Shown: piece after piece, positions 1 to 11,079 of the stretch
Position numbering within the stretch: position 1 is the stretch's first letter
Layout: each line of letters begins with the position of its first letter
Assembly (NCBI RefSeq): GCF_036669915.1
Contig: NC_089315.1
Span: forward strand, 23,503,936 to 23,567,935
Length of the DNA stretch: 64,000 bases
Reading direction: 5' to 3'
Source of the DNA: Pocillopora verrucosa
Taxonomy: Eukaryota; Cnidaria; Anthozoa; Scleractinia; Pocilloporidae
Translations under genes and position numbers: made by a program
The notes under the pieces: generated by a model
The model's input: the letters and a program-made list of their open reading frames with translations, nothing else
Databases searched by the model: none
What the model was told of the DNA's origin: nothing

Positions 1-716
1 ATAAATTTGACTAATGGGCCTAAAACATTTAAGAAATTCACGAGAAAAACAACACTAGAGGTAGGGAAGTTATCGGGCAATGTTCCCGTTTCTATGTGCT
101 CTTTCTCAGCAATTGGTTTAACGATTTTCTTCCTCGTTTGCAATTATTGAGTACAAAATTTTTTTATTGAAGAGTGAAGTGTTGGATTGATTGCTGAGTC
201 GAGCGTCAAAATATATATCTACTACGGCAACTGTACAAGTTCTATATTATTGGGGTCTTTTTATTATTATTACCATTTTGATAAAGTAATGAAAATTAAA
301 CCTTTTTATGCAAATGCCTTGTTATCTCTATGCAGTTGAAAGAAAAAAAAAATACACCGCCGGTACAGTTTTTTGAGGATTTCCTATTTTGTCTTCAAAG
401 AATCTTAGACTCCTTTGAGACTATTTCTTAGAGTTACATGAGCACTCTTTTTGAATCCATAAATAGCATAAATGATGAGCTCACCAGGAAAATTGTGTCT
501 TATTCGACATTTGAATTAGATTATTATGCAAAACTTTCGTAATTTGTTCATTCCAACTTGTCATTGAAGAATTTTTAATGTTTATTTCCCTTCCGCCTCG
601 TTTAGCTTCGCTATTTTGTGGGTAGGGATTGTTACATGTGTATTTCAATTGTTAAGGAAAATATGTTTATTGTAAGGTGTTTTAGTTCCCGAAACAATTG
701 TCTGGAACAAACATTG
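1..716. repeat. 3' flank of GPCR unit A (no gene)
   Basis: I see no gene here. The block is one of four copies of the sequence downstream of the GPCR genes; the others begin near 7200, 21330 and 27058 and share the same start (a stretch beginning ATAAATTTGACTAATGG or close variants). The array therefore probably continues to the left of the window. A TTTATT at about 665-670, read on the minus strand as AATAAA, lies just past the stop codon of the first GPCR and could be its polyadenylation signal. Confidence 0.7.
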
Positions 717-1718
717 TTACTCGGACGTCACTGGGCCAAGTTCATGTTCTTCTTGTTCAATTTGTCCCTGTGTGCATGAGCACAAAGTCATCGACCCACA
801 AGATAAGATACGGCGAAACTCGCTCCTGAATGTAGAATTCATTCCTGCATATATGATGGGATTGACAGTGTTTGAAATGTAAAGAAAAAACATGCACAAC
901 AGTTCCAAATTTCTTGGCAAGTGTGATACTAATGAAAAACGTCTTATTATGACTATAACCCAGAGAGGAATCCAACATGCCAAAAAGGCAAAAACAACAA
1001 TGAATAGCGACCTGCTTAGTCGAATTTCTTGAATAGAAATGCGCGCGTCGTTCCTCCCGAATCCTCTCAACGCGGGAGAAATCCCTGTCAGATGTTGACG
1101 AACAACTTTTAGAACTCTCGAGTAACCAAAAGTTGTGGCAACCAAAGGGATGACAAGAAAAAGTGTTAAAACTATTATGTAGTGGATGAACTTGGCACTT
1201 TCCCCAAGGTGTTTGAGAGAACATTGCGCATAGCCAGGCACAAATTCAAAGTCTTGCAATTTGGCCAGTTTTGGAATTGCGATGTAACAAGCCACAAACA
1301 ACCAGAGGAAAAGCACCCATAAACGAGACTTTCTGAGTGAAAATATTATCTGGTAGGTTGTGTTTGGTTTGCATATGCGAACATATCGGTTCACAGCTGT
1401 TAAACCCATGGTTGCCGGTGAGACGTAGACCACGAAGATACTCATGAAGGCGTGAAATTGGCAAATGGTTTCTCCAAGCGACCATTTTCCTGTGAACAGT
1501 ATTATTTCACTGAGAGGCATCACAAAGACAGCGGAGAGCAAGTCGCTCACAGCCAATGCTATGATATAAAGATTCGTGGGGGTGCGCAATCTTGGATTTC
1601 TGTAAACAGATAAGCATACCATGATATTTCCTGCCAGTGAGAGGAGGTTTAAAACGACCAAAGAGGAGCCTTCTAAGATAACCAGTGCTAAACTTCTTGA
1701 TGCAAGATCATCGGCCAT
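717..1718 (-). CDS. Melatonin-receptor-like class A GPCR, array copy 1
   Basis: Intronless seven-transmembrane receptor of 333 aa at the plasma membrane; it would signal through heterotrimeric G proteins. Rhodopsin-family landmarks are present: TM1 Asn31, TM2 LAVSD with Asp59, TM3 Cys86 paired with ECL2 Cys166, NRY at 110-112 in place of DRY, TM6 CWIP at 248-251, and TM7 NPIIY at 286-290. The NRY motif followed by V-R-I-C resembles melatonin receptors, but those have NAxxY in TM7, so the ligand is unproven. Cysteines at 307, 313 and 315 could be palmitoylated. The short N-terminus has no N-glycosylation sequon. The start ATG sits in a good context (AAGATGG) and is shared by all three copies. 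It is part of a tandem array with 8468-9469 and 22817-23818. The frame is fully open, so it is probably functional. Confidence 0.9.
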   Translation of the reverse strand: MADDLASRSLALVILEGSSLVVLNLLSLAGNIMVCLSVYRNPRLRTPTNLYIIALAVSDLLSAVFVMPLSEIILFTGKWSLGETICQFHAFMSIFVVYVSPATMGLTAVNRYVRICKPNTTYQIIFSLRKSRLWVLFLWLFVACYIAIPKLAKLQDFEFVPGYAQCSLKHLGESAKFIHYIIVLTLFLVIPLVATTFGYSRVLKVVRQHLTGISPALRGFGRNDARISIQEIRLSRSLFIVVFAFLACWIPLWVIVIIRRFSLVSHLPRNLELLCMFFLYISNTVNPIIYAGMNSTFRSEFRRILSCGSMTLCSCTQGQIEQEEHELGPVTSE

Positions 1719-3482
1719 CTTAGGTAACTGCGCTTCCTTGTCTCAGTTGTAGCTTAAAGTGAACGCAACGAGAAAAAGCAGCACACTGCTAAAAATCAAG
1801 TAAAAATGCTAATATATGGCACTATTGTTGTCCACCAAAAACCGGAATACCGGCCAATATTTCCATATAAAGAAACCGAAAAAACCACGGATCTTACGCT
1901 TAAGAGGAAGAAAAAGCAAAGATCTTACAACAAGCAAAAACAGCTCTTTTTGATTCACGAAACCGATATTCGGTTTTGGATATCATGACAAAATCCAAAA
2001 TATGGGCATGGTAAATATGGCCATGTTGAAAAGTGCTTGTCGAAGTAAGGTCTTATGTAAACAGGAAATGTCTGCCTCTTGCTAAAATTAGTAAATCTCG
2101 GAATAACTTTGGCTGAGGCGCTCTTGAACTACATCCCTGTTTTCTGGTTTAGTTCTGTTTCCTCTCATTTATATTTAGAAATGTTTTTTGCTGTAAACAT
2201 CTTAACTTAAAATAGTGGAATTTAATTTGAAGATGTGTTTATGACTGTTTGTATTTTAAAACTACTTTGTATTAAAACTGCAAAGCGTGGCAAATTGCTC
2301 AATGATATCGTCCTCGAGGCTATAAGCGCTGGTTTTTATTCAAGTCGTGCAAAAAGGTAAGTTGTGCTTTTAGCCAAACGTGACTGAAGTGAAACGTAGA
2401 CCGAAAGATTTCTCAAGTGTTTCAGGTCTCTAAGCTGAAGTATTTAAAATCGAAAGCGACTAATTTCCATCAGTATTTTTGAGCTTTTAGTAAATCGTAA
2501 CTCAGACATTATTTAAGAACCAGTATTATGGAATGAAAGATAATTACAGTCAGAAACATAATTGTAGTAGTTTTAGAAATTGAAATGTCAGCCCTAGACT
2601 GAAATCGAACCCACAATAGTCGGGCGATACTTTAGCAACTGAGGTAGTGAAACAACTGTGAGGAAGTGATCAGTGCATCTCAGTCTTTGCAATACGCGCG
2701 TGAAGGACGAATAGAGCAAAAGTGAATCGATCAAAATTATATATTTGAATTGCGGAATAAAGATGCTCTTAGACAGAGACCATTTAGCTGAAGCTAGAAA
2801 CGAATCGAAGTAGTTGTGAAAATGAAGGCGGAAAATACCATTTAGGCTTGGACAGATTTCGAAGAAATAACCCTCCTGCGATATCGACAGTGTGAGATAA
2901 TCAAGAATTAACAAGCCAACTGGGAGCTTGTCACGATAACAACTCTTTATTTTCTTCTAACGAAAGATTTCTAGGATATTTAACTTTTTTCCTCTCTTGT
3001 AGTTTTCACACCCCGAAGCAACAATATGATCACTCAGCAAAACTGTGAGACATACTGACAATTACAATTTGAGGCGGTACATCTGCTATTAGTGATGCAA
3101 TTTTCTGATAATAATCTTGATGAGTGACCATGATAAAGAGCAAGTACTCAACTTTCCATTTGACGGAAAGAAAGCCGACCCTCGTCTTGATGATATTATG
3201 ATAAACACATAACTACTTCCCAATTAAATGACCAATGACAGGACTTCTCGTTGTTTCGTGTTACCTTCTCGAAAACAACTCGAAAATGAAAGATTTATTC
3301 GGAAAATGGCAGAAAGTTGTTTTATTTAACTGCCGACATTGGACGATAATACACGAAAACGGTCGATTGTTACGGAGTTACTCACTAAGGAGTCTCCATA
3401 GAGATCTTACTTGCTCCAAAGATACAAATTTTGTTTGCACGAGCCTGATAATCCGGAAACTGATTTTGACCGAATTCAGATA
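1719..3482. repeat. 5' flank of GPCR unit A (duplicated block)
   Basis: This is the upstream (promoter-side) region of GPCR copy 1. It is repeated, diverged, at about 9470-10905 and 23819-26180, and partly again at 13017-13625 (matching about 1939-2560). I find no convincing coding exon. It probably holds the receptor's promoter and 5' UTR. Two tRNA-like SINE heads lie within it. Confidence 0.65.
2590..2925 (-). repeat. tRNA-derived SINE-like sequences (two heads)
   Basis: Read on the minus strand, about 2655-2590 looks like a tRNA body with a box-B-like GGGTTCGATTTC, and about 2925-2840 reads like a second one (TTAGCTC box-A-like part and a TTCGAA box-B-like part). Both occur at matching places in the other GPCR units (10320-10390 and 10575-10660; 24670-24745 and 25525-25610), so they were inserted before the units duplicated. 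The cloverleaf was not folded rigorously. Confidence 0.35.
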
Positions 3483-4290
3483 ACGAAAACCTGAATTCCT
3501 CTCTCTTATTTCAGTGAGATGTTTGTACATGGGTATCTTTTTCCTTTTTAGGGAATTATCCAAGGAACAGTTCCTTACTTGGGCATATTTCTAACCGACC
3601 TTATGATGTTAGATGCCGCCTATCAAGATTTCACTGAGGCGAGAGGGACTGGGCATCATCATTTCTTCTTGTTACATAAGCCACTACCTTTTCCCGAATC
3701 TTATTCTGGCCTTAAACGGGCCAGAATCAGAAATTCGGTTTGGTTTTTTCTCTGCAGGAAAATGCACAATAGGCGCTTCGTGGTAGTTTTTAATTGGCGT
3801 AAAGCAATGTGGTGGACATTGTGCATTGGACATTGCAGTTGACATGAGTTTTGGCATTGAGTATATTCAGACTTGAAGTGCTAGGCCGCGCTTAAACGTT
3901 AGCCAAGCTTGTTACAGTTTACTCTTATCCGTCGAATAACCTTAAAAAATATTTATTTAAAGGACAAACCTAATACTGTGAAAGTCCCTGCTGCATATCT
4001 TTAATTTCAATCAGTCGAAAAACTTGCGGTCCATAAAATACCTTCTTTGGTATTTATTGAGCGACTGTGAGGCGAAAACTTTATTTAAGAACGGAAAATA
4101 GGGGAATTTGGCTCGTGCTGGCTCCGTGACTCAAGCTAAGTCACAAAGTGACTTATTCCTTTACTGTTGACTTTGCCGCGGTACTTACGTGAGTCCCCGC
4201 ATTTCATTCAGCGATTTTAGCATTTCCAATTTGTCATGGCATCAACTTGTTCCAAAGTCTTAATCTCCACAACGCTTCGTTAGTGATTCT
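3483..4290 (+). repeat. Duplicated block X, direct copy, with a hairpin
   Basis: The block runs from CCTGAATTCCTCTCTCTTAT to the region around the TTGTTCCAAAGTCTTAATC motif. It is present again in reverse orientation at 14135-15172. Its middle (about 3698-3731) has an inverted repeat CTTATTCTGGCC / GGCCAGAATCAG around a 7-nt loop, so a small hairpin element is probably embedded. The left end (to about 3660) is also found at 26100-26290 next to GPCR unit C. I see no gene. Confidence 0.7.
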
Positions 4291-4315
4291 GTTTGTTGCT
4301 TTTTTTCTCTTGTTA

Positions 4316-4445
4316 ACTCTTAACGCCCCAACATCAGTATGCATATCCTCTATACTGTGCTCCATACATACCCTAAAGCAATGGCGAGGAGAATTTGTCT
4401 AACGATCAGGAACTTCTTGAGTTTGCGATTCTTTTCTTTATTTAA
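4316..4445. mobile_element. MITE fragment, 'TTAACnCTTTaCnCC' family 2
   Basis: The sequence starting TTAACTCTTAACGCCCCAAC with ATCAGTATGCATATCCTC matches the termini of related elements at 30385-30600, 31020-31213 and 43789-43999. Only one end is clear here, so it is a fragment joined to the next repeat. Confidence 0.45.
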
Positions 4446-4474
4446 GGGTGACTGTTGGGATAAATAAATTTGTT

Positions 4475-4660
4475 TTAGGAACGGGGGGGAGGGGGGGGGG
4501 AGAGGGGAGGAGGAGGAGTAGGGGTCGGAGGAGGCTCCGTTATATAATTATTATGATCGATAGTCTCCCCTTTATACTCTGTTGGCGACGACTGGTTCCC
4601 CGTCCGTTACCTCCGAAAACCATGTTATTCCCTCGAAAATCCCCCTCCTTATGGTCTACT
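4475..4660. mobile_element. Poly-G/C-bordered MITE, partial copy
   Basis: A G-rich tract (about 4480-4530) is followed by a segment with GCGACGACTGGTTCC and AAAACCATGTTATTCC, shared with elements at 16400-16520, 46211-46423 and 48817-49044. The C-tract terminus is missing, and the element abuts the start of duplicated block Y. Confidence 0.5.
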
Positions 4661-6000
4661 GTGTGTCATTGCGTATTTGTGTTGAGGGGAAGAAATGATC
4701 TGATCAAAAAGAAAATTAAGGTTTGATTTTGGGCAGATACACTAGAATATAATGGCTGTTATGCAGACTTACGGGGATGGGCAAAGGGGGTTGGGGGGGG
4801 GGGGTGTCAATCAGCAGCGCTCATTGGTTCATATAAACAAATAAGGCCGATTTCTTGTTATGATCTTGGAGTTTTTCTTGACAGAGATGGAGTCGCTTGC
4901 AACCCAATGATTTTCGTTATTAAGCTAAGGCTCCTGGAATCAGAGGCGCTCGCCAATGATAATCTGGCTTTGCCTTTGATTTTCACCAATTTTCTTTAAA
5001 GAAATCTCATAGTTTTCACATTTTAGGAATTTTATCCTGCCAATCATTTAAAAGCAGAAAAAATAGAGGTTATAAAGGCAATTTCCTCGCTATTTGCAAT
5101 TTTGTTTTTTCTTCGTCCATCTCAAATATGGTCGTATAAAATTTTTTTTTATCAACAGGCCGACTAGGAACGATACAAATATGTTTAACGGTCCAGAAAA
5201 TCTTAGGAAATTTCACCGAAGGAAAGGTCGCAAAACATTAGGTAATGGAATAAAACTTCGCCAAGATCTATATCTGAGCATGTGTAAACTTTCCAATCTG
5301 TCGCGATCTGTCACCTTTTGGCAATCTTTCCCGCGGTGTTTTCTTTTCAGTTGACCTCTTTTTCAGGCGTAGAAGGCCTATGAATATTACGAGTGCAGTT
5401 GCTGAAAACCCTCGATTCCATCACATAAACACTGGGCTGTGTTAAACTGTTTTTAACATACCTTTTCAGATGAGAGTCGTGCGATCGTATCGAGCCGCCA
5501 TGTTTGTTTTGCATGTTGACGCTTTTGAAGCTCGCGTTATGTTCGCACCCAGATCTTGCGCGGCCAAAAACCCTATGGAGTCTCCTTAAAGACATCAAAA
5601 CTCAGACTAGACTTCCCTGTCATTCTCTTGCCTTGATTTTCCGATTTTTTTCCATTTGCAGGCGAGCTAGTCATACCAGACAATGCGAATGTGTACTACG
5701 CCCTGAACTTAAGTATGGAATCTTTGCTGTTCAAACTCAAGAAAAAGGAAGATGAAAAGCCGAGCTGAGGTATGTTTTCGAGTTTGTTCCCATGTTTATT
5801 GTAAAGTTGCGTTTTACAAGTATCGTTTCGAGAAGCTGAATTGAAGAATGACAGGTTCTTATTAGTGAAAATCATTGGAATGGCCAGTGAATACTTGAGC
5901 CTTTGATCGCCGCTCGTAAATGAAATTTTCAGGAAACGTTTTATTGTGACAATTTAAAGTGGTTAATTAAACAATTTTTTTCTCGAGTAGTTGTCAGAAA
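4655..6000 (+). repeat. Duplicated block Y, copy 1 (carries a RalGDS-type last exon)
   Basis: This copy corresponds to 17268-18896. Homology starts at TTATGGTCT and runs to AAAAAGGGTGAGG. Apart from the terminal exon at 5662-5768 I see no coding exon that can be confirmed. The upstream RA-domain exons present before copy 2 are absent here. Confidence 0.75.
5662..5768 (+). pseudogene. Orphan last exon of a RalGDS-like RA domain
   Basis: After a good acceptor (TTTCCATTTGCAG) the sequence encodes, in phase 1, E-L-V-I-P-D-N-A-N-V-Y-Y-A-L-N and ends in a Lys/Glu-rich tail with a TGA stop. The I-P-D-N-A-N-V-x-Y-A-x-N block is the hallmark of the C-terminal half of the Ras-association domain of RalGDS/RGL proteins, which bind active Ras-family GTPases. 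No partner exons precede it in this duplicate, so it is probably a dead fragment unless captured by another transcript. It differs from the copy at 18546-18652 by one Leu/Ser change before the Met and by the stop codon (TGA against TAA). Confidence 0.7.
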
Positions 6001-7200
6001 AAGGGTGAGGGTCACCTTTATAAGCGGTGACCCACACTTTCCTAGAGAGATCAGAGCTAGTCCCCGTTATGCCTGAGTTGTAGATCTCTGGTGTCGTGTT
6101 TATTATTCAATAAAATTTCAACATGTAATTTGTTAAATGTGTATGATCTTTTTTTTAATTTCAACTAATAACTTTTAACTTCACTAGAATTACAGTAAAT
6201 TATTACTTTACAATCTTTTACGCGTATCACAATGGTAATATTACAATCTTTTTCTTACAATCATATAATACAGCAATGTACAATTATTTGATACAGTTTT
6301 TCTTGTCCCCATCTGACCTCCCCCACCACACCCACCTGGTGGAACTAGTGGAACTTAATATGTACTGCCGTTGTGAATGGGGCATTAGTAACTCAGTTAT
6401 GCCTGAGTTGTAGATCTCTGGTATCGTATTTGCTATTCGATAGAATCTCAACATGTCATATATAAAATGTGTCTGATTTTTTTTTTTAACTTCAGATTTA
6501 ACTGATGCAGAGGTGACATCCTATGACAGGATTAAGAGATGTTTTCATCCACTTTCTGGTCAGCCATCCCTACAGTTTGCCGATGCCGAATCAGGTTCTC
6601 GCCTCGCAAGGAATAGAAACTCTTTGACCAAGAAGTCGCTACGAGGTGCCCGTCATTTAAGAATTTAAGTCAGGGGCAATACATTCGTACACAAATTTCC
6701 GGATAATCGTCCACCGAGCGGTAACAACTTCAGAACAATATGATGCAAGAGCGCAATGTGATTGGCTAGTCAAATGTGCACTTGACTTTTACAAATATTC
6801 GCTGGGTTACCATTTTATGCGCATGCGTTCCAATGCTCTGTTAATAATACACAATTTTTGTATATAAATTTTAAAAATTAAATGATCTTACGTCAGCCCA
6901 GAAATGTATTTTGAGGATTTAGTTTAACCTTGTCAACATTACTAAGATAACTGAGGTAGATAATACATTTTTAATTGTATTTTATGGAAAAGAGACATAA
7001 ATCTAAATTACTTGAATTACTTAAGTTATTTTTTCAGTTGCGAATATGTTTATCTAGAAGCCATAGAGAAGGCGAAGTTTTAATGGTTTTCAAAAGGTTT
7101 TTGAAATGCAGTTTGCCTAATCAGGATAAAATTTCGCCGCAAAAGTTTCATTTGCCTGTTGAGATTTTCCAACTAATCAATGATGTGAACCTTGAAAAAA
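6000..7200. repeat. Duplicated block Z, copy 1 (no gene)
   Basis: Matches 19871-21330 and, for its last third, 26705-27057. Inside it an approximately 85-bp segment starting TATGCCTGAGTTGTAGATCTC occurs twice (about 6070 and 6397), with an AATAAA in the first. The block leads directly into the 3' flank of GPCR unit B. I see no coding exon with support. Confidence 0.65.
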
Positions 7201-8467
7201 ATGAATTTGACTAATGAAACTAAAAAATATTGAAGAAATTCACAGGAAAAACAACACTGGAAGTAGGGATGTTATTGTGCAATGTTCCCGTTTCTATGTG
7301 CTCTTCCTCAGCAATAGTTTTTACAATGTTTTTCTTCGTCTACGATTTTTTGAGTACAAAAAAAATTTTGAGTACAAAATTTTTTTATTGAAGAGTTAAG
7401 TGTTGGACTGATTGCTAAATTTAGCGTCAAAATATATATCTCCTACGGCAACTGTACAAGTTCTATATTACTGGGTTTTTTTATTATTATTACTATTTTA
7501 ATAGATTAATGAAAATTAAACCTTTTTATGCAAATGCCTGTGTTGCCTTGTTATATGTTAATTATTATTACTATCATTATTATTTTCATCGTTATTATTA
7601 TTAGTATTATTATTATCATTCTTATTATCATAATTATTATCATCATTATTATTTTCATTTATGTTATGATACAATCTTTTTGAAAATCTATATCCTACCT
7701 ACTTACTACTTTGCTAAAAGAAAAATAATTTTTAATTTTAATATAGTAATGCAAAATAAATTACATCATGTTTATCTCCATGTATCCTGGACTAAAAACA
7801 AGGGAGAAAATATAAAATGCTACATGAATAAAAAACTTGTAATTATCATGAACCTCATCATCGTTATTATTATTACTACTTTAATTTTAGTATTATCGTT
7901 TTTTTTTTATTTCTTGCAGTAAATACTTTTGTGAACTCGAATCCTTCTCCAGGAATTCTGGTCAGCAGGTGATCTGTGATTTTATTGGCTGAACTATTTC
8001 TACAAATACAAACTCTCACAGGCTAATTTCTTTTACCAGGGAGTTACGGAGAAGCTACGGCAATTGACACCCTATTAAATATTGTAATAACTTCACAGAT
8101 CTCTTTGCAGTTGAAAGAAAAAAAATTACACCGTCAATGCAGTCTCCTGAGGATTTCCTATTTTGACTTCAAAGAATTTAAGACTCCTGTGAGACTATTT
8201 CTTAGTGTTAGATGAGCACCTTTTTCAAACCCATAAATGGCAGTGTTTTGTATATCGCCGGAGCTCACCAGAAAAATTATGTCTAGTTCGACGCTTGAAT
8301 TAGATTATTATGTGAAACTGTCGCAAGTTGTTCATTCCAACTTTTCATTGAAGAATTTTGAATGTTTATTTCCCTTCCGCCTCGATTAGCTTCGCTATTT
8401 TATGGGTAGGGATTGTTACATGTGTATTTAAATTGTCAAATAAAATAAATTTATTTAACAGACCTTG
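7200..8467. repeat. 3' flank of GPCR unit B with ATT microsatellite
   Basis: Second copy of the GPCR 3' flank. An ATT/ATC-rich microsatellite (about 7555-7675) interrupts it; the same place is microsatellite-rich in units C (21690-21990) and D (27400-27490). No gene. A TTTATT near 8450 may be the minus-strand polyadenylation signal of GPCR copy 2. Confidence 0.65.
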
Positions 8468-9469
8468 TTACTTAGACGTCACAGGGCCAAGTTCGTGTTC
8501 TTCTTGTTCATTTTGTCGCTGTGTGCATGCGCACAGAGTCATCGACCCACAAGATAAGATACGGCGAAACTCGCTCCTGAATGTAGAATTCATTCCGGCA
8601 TATATGACGGGATTGATAGTGTTTGAAACGTAAAGAAAAAACATGCACAACAGTTCTATATTTCTTGGCATGTGTGATACTAATGAAAAACGTTTCATTA
8701 TGACTATAACCCAGAAAGGAATCCAACATGCCAAAAAAGTAAAAACAACAATGAAGAGGGACCTGCTCAGTCGAATTTCTTGAATGGAAACGCGCGCGTC
8801 GTTCCCTCCGAGTCCTCTCCACAAGGGAGAAATCCCTCTCAGATGTTGACGAACAACTTTTAGAACTCTCGAGTAAGAAAAAGCTGTGGCAACCATAGGA
8901 ATGACAAGAAAAAATGTTAAAACAATTATATAGTGGATAAGCTTGCCGCGTTCCCCAAGGTGTTTGATAGAACATTGCGCATAGCCAGGCACAAACTCAT
9001 AGTCTTGCAATTTGGTCAGTTTCAGAATTGCGATGTAACAAGCCACAAACAACCAGACGAAGAGCACCCATAAACGAGACTTTTTGGGTGAAAATATTTT
9101 CTGGTAGGCTGTGTTTGATCTGCACATACGAACATATCGGTTCACAGCTGTTAAACCCATGGTTGTCGGTGAGATGTAGATCACGAAGAGATTCATGAAG
9201 GCGTGAAATTGGCAAATGGTTTCTCCAAGCGACCATTTTCCTGTGAACAGAACTATTTCAGCGAGAGGCATCACAAAGACAGCGGAGAGCAAGTCGCTCA
9301 CAGCCAATGCTATGATGTAAAGATTAGTGGGGGTGCGTAATCTTGGATTTCTGTAAACAGATAAGCATACCATGATATTTCCTGCCAGTGAGAGGAGGTT
9401 TAAAATGACCAAAGAGGAGCCTTCGAAGATAACCAGTGCTAAACTTCTTGATGCAAGATCGTCAGCCAT
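8468..9469 (-). CDS. Melatonin-receptor-like class A GPCR, array copy 2
   Basis: Intronless 333-aa receptor, collinear with copy 1 without gaps. It keeps the TM1 Asn, TM2 Asp, TM3 and ECL2 cysteines, the NRY motif, CWIP in TM6 and NPVIY in TM7. Compared by eye with copy 3 it differs at about 31 of 333 residues, roughly 91% identity, with changes scattered over ECL1, ECL2 and ICL3. Distinctive residues include Lys in place of Arg after the TM6 V-I-V-I-M stretch and a Leu-Trp-Arg stretch in ICL3. The C-terminus H-E-L-G-P-V-T-S-K is conserved. The frame is intact, so it is probably a live paralog of unknown ligand. Confidence 0.9.
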   Translation of the reverse strand: MADDLASRSLALVIFEGSSLVILNLLSLAGNIMVCLSVYRNPRLRTPTNLYIIALAVSDLLSAVFVMPLAEIVLFTGKWSLGETICQFHAFMNLFVIYISPTTMGLTAVNRYVRMCRSNTAYQKIFSPKKSRLWVLFVWLFVACYIAILKLTKLQDYEFVPGYAQCSIKHLGERGKLIHYIIVLTFFLVIPMVATAFSYSRVLKVVRQHLRGISPLWRGLGGNDARVSIQEIRLSRSLFIVVFTFLACWIPFWVIVIMKRFSLVSHMPRNIELLCMFFLYVSNTINPVIYAGMNSTFRSEFRRILSCGSMTLCACTQRQNEQEEHELGPVTSK

Positions 9470-10905
9470 CTTAATTAACTGCGCTTTCTTGTCTCAGTTG
9501 TAGCTAACAGTGAACACAACGAGAAAAAGCAGCACACTGCTAAAAATCAAATCAAAATGCTGAGATATGGCCCGAAGCACTATTGTTAACCATCAAAAAC
9601 CGGAATACCAGCCAATATTTCCATATAAAGAAACCGATCTTACACCCGTGAGAAAGAAAAGGCAAACCTTACAAAAAGCGAAAACAGCTCTTTTTGATTC
9701 ATAAAACCGATATTTGGTTTTGGACATTACGACAAAATTCCAAATATGGGCACGGTAAATAAGGGTATGGTAAGGAGTACTTGTCGAAGTAAGGTCTTAT
9801 ATAAGCAGGAAATATCTGCCTCTCGCCAAAATTAGTAAATCTCGGAATAACTTTGGCTGAGGCGCTCTTGAACTTCAGTCCTGTTTTCTAGCTTCGTTCT
9901 GTTTCCTCTCATTTATATTTAGAAACGTTTTCTGCAATAAATATCTTAATGTAAAATAATGAAATTTAATTTAAAGAATGTGTTTATGACTGTTTGTATT
10001 TTAAAAAACTACTTTGTAATTAAACTGCGAAGCGTGGGAAATTGCTCAATGATATCGTCCTCAAGGCTACAAGCGTTGGTTTTTATTCAAGTTATGCTTT
10101 TAGCTAAACGTGACTGAAATGAAACGTAGACCGAAAGATTTCTCAAGTGTTTCAGGCTCTGAGCTGAAGTGTTTTAAATCGATAGCGACTAATTTCCATC
10201 AGTATTTTTGAGCTTATAGTGAACCGTTGCTCAGACATTGTTTAATAACCAGTGTTATGGAATGAAAGATAATTACAATCAGAAACACAACTGTAGTGGT
10301 TATAAAAATGGGAAAGTCAGCTTTAGAGTTAACACGAACCCATAATAGTCGGGCGATACTTGCGCAACTGAGATAGTGAAACAACTGTGAAGAAGTGATC
10401 TGTATGTCAATTTCGCAATACACCCGTGAAGGGCGAATACAGCAAAAGTAAATCAACCGAAATCATATATTTCAATTGCGGAATAAAGATGCTGTTAGAC
10501 TGATACTATTTAGCTGAAGCTAGAAACAAAACCGAAGTAGTTGTGAAAATGAAGACGGAAAATACCACTCAGGCTTGAACAGAATTCGAACAAACGACCC
10601 TCCTGGGGTATCGACAGCGTGATTTAACCAAGAGCTAACAAGCCAACTGAGAGCTTGTCACGATAACAACTCTTTATTTCCTTTAACGAAAGATTTCGTG
10701 AATGTTTTAACTTTTTTTCCCTCTTGGAGTTTTTACACTCCGAAGCAACATCATTATTACTCGAGCAAAACTGTGAGACGTAATGATAATTACAATTTGA
10801 GGCGGTACATCTGCTAATAGTGATGCAATTTTCTGATAATAATCCTGATGACTGATCATGGTAAAGAGCAAGTACTCAACTTTCCATTTGACTGGAAAGA
10901 AAGCC
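9470..10905. repeat. 5' flank of GPCR unit B
   Basis: Diverged copy of 1719-3190. Homology to unit A is lost at about 10905, soon after CATTTGACTGGAAAG, where unrelated sequence and a LINE follow. It includes both SINE-like heads (10320-10390, 10575-10660). No gene is seen, and the 10906-11080 stretch after it is AT-rich and unassigned. Confidence 0.6.
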
Positions 10906-11079
10906 TTTATTTTTTTAAATTCTTTTTTATTCTTTATTCTATGTGCAAAAAAAAGAAAAGTGAGATAGTTTGCCCCGCAATAGCTGCAAAGCTAATCGTG
11001 GCAGGGCAAGACAAGTACATGAATAACACAAATGACCTAATATCTAAAGACAAGGAGTCACTGACTCTTAAATGATAAC

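Noticed and set aside
757-1485. Antisense/other-frame open frames of 155 and 79 codons within the GPCR genes (also at 8508-9236 and 22857-23585)
   Set aside because: They are shadow frames of the receptors, recur in all three copies only because the receptors are conserved, and have no recognisable motif.
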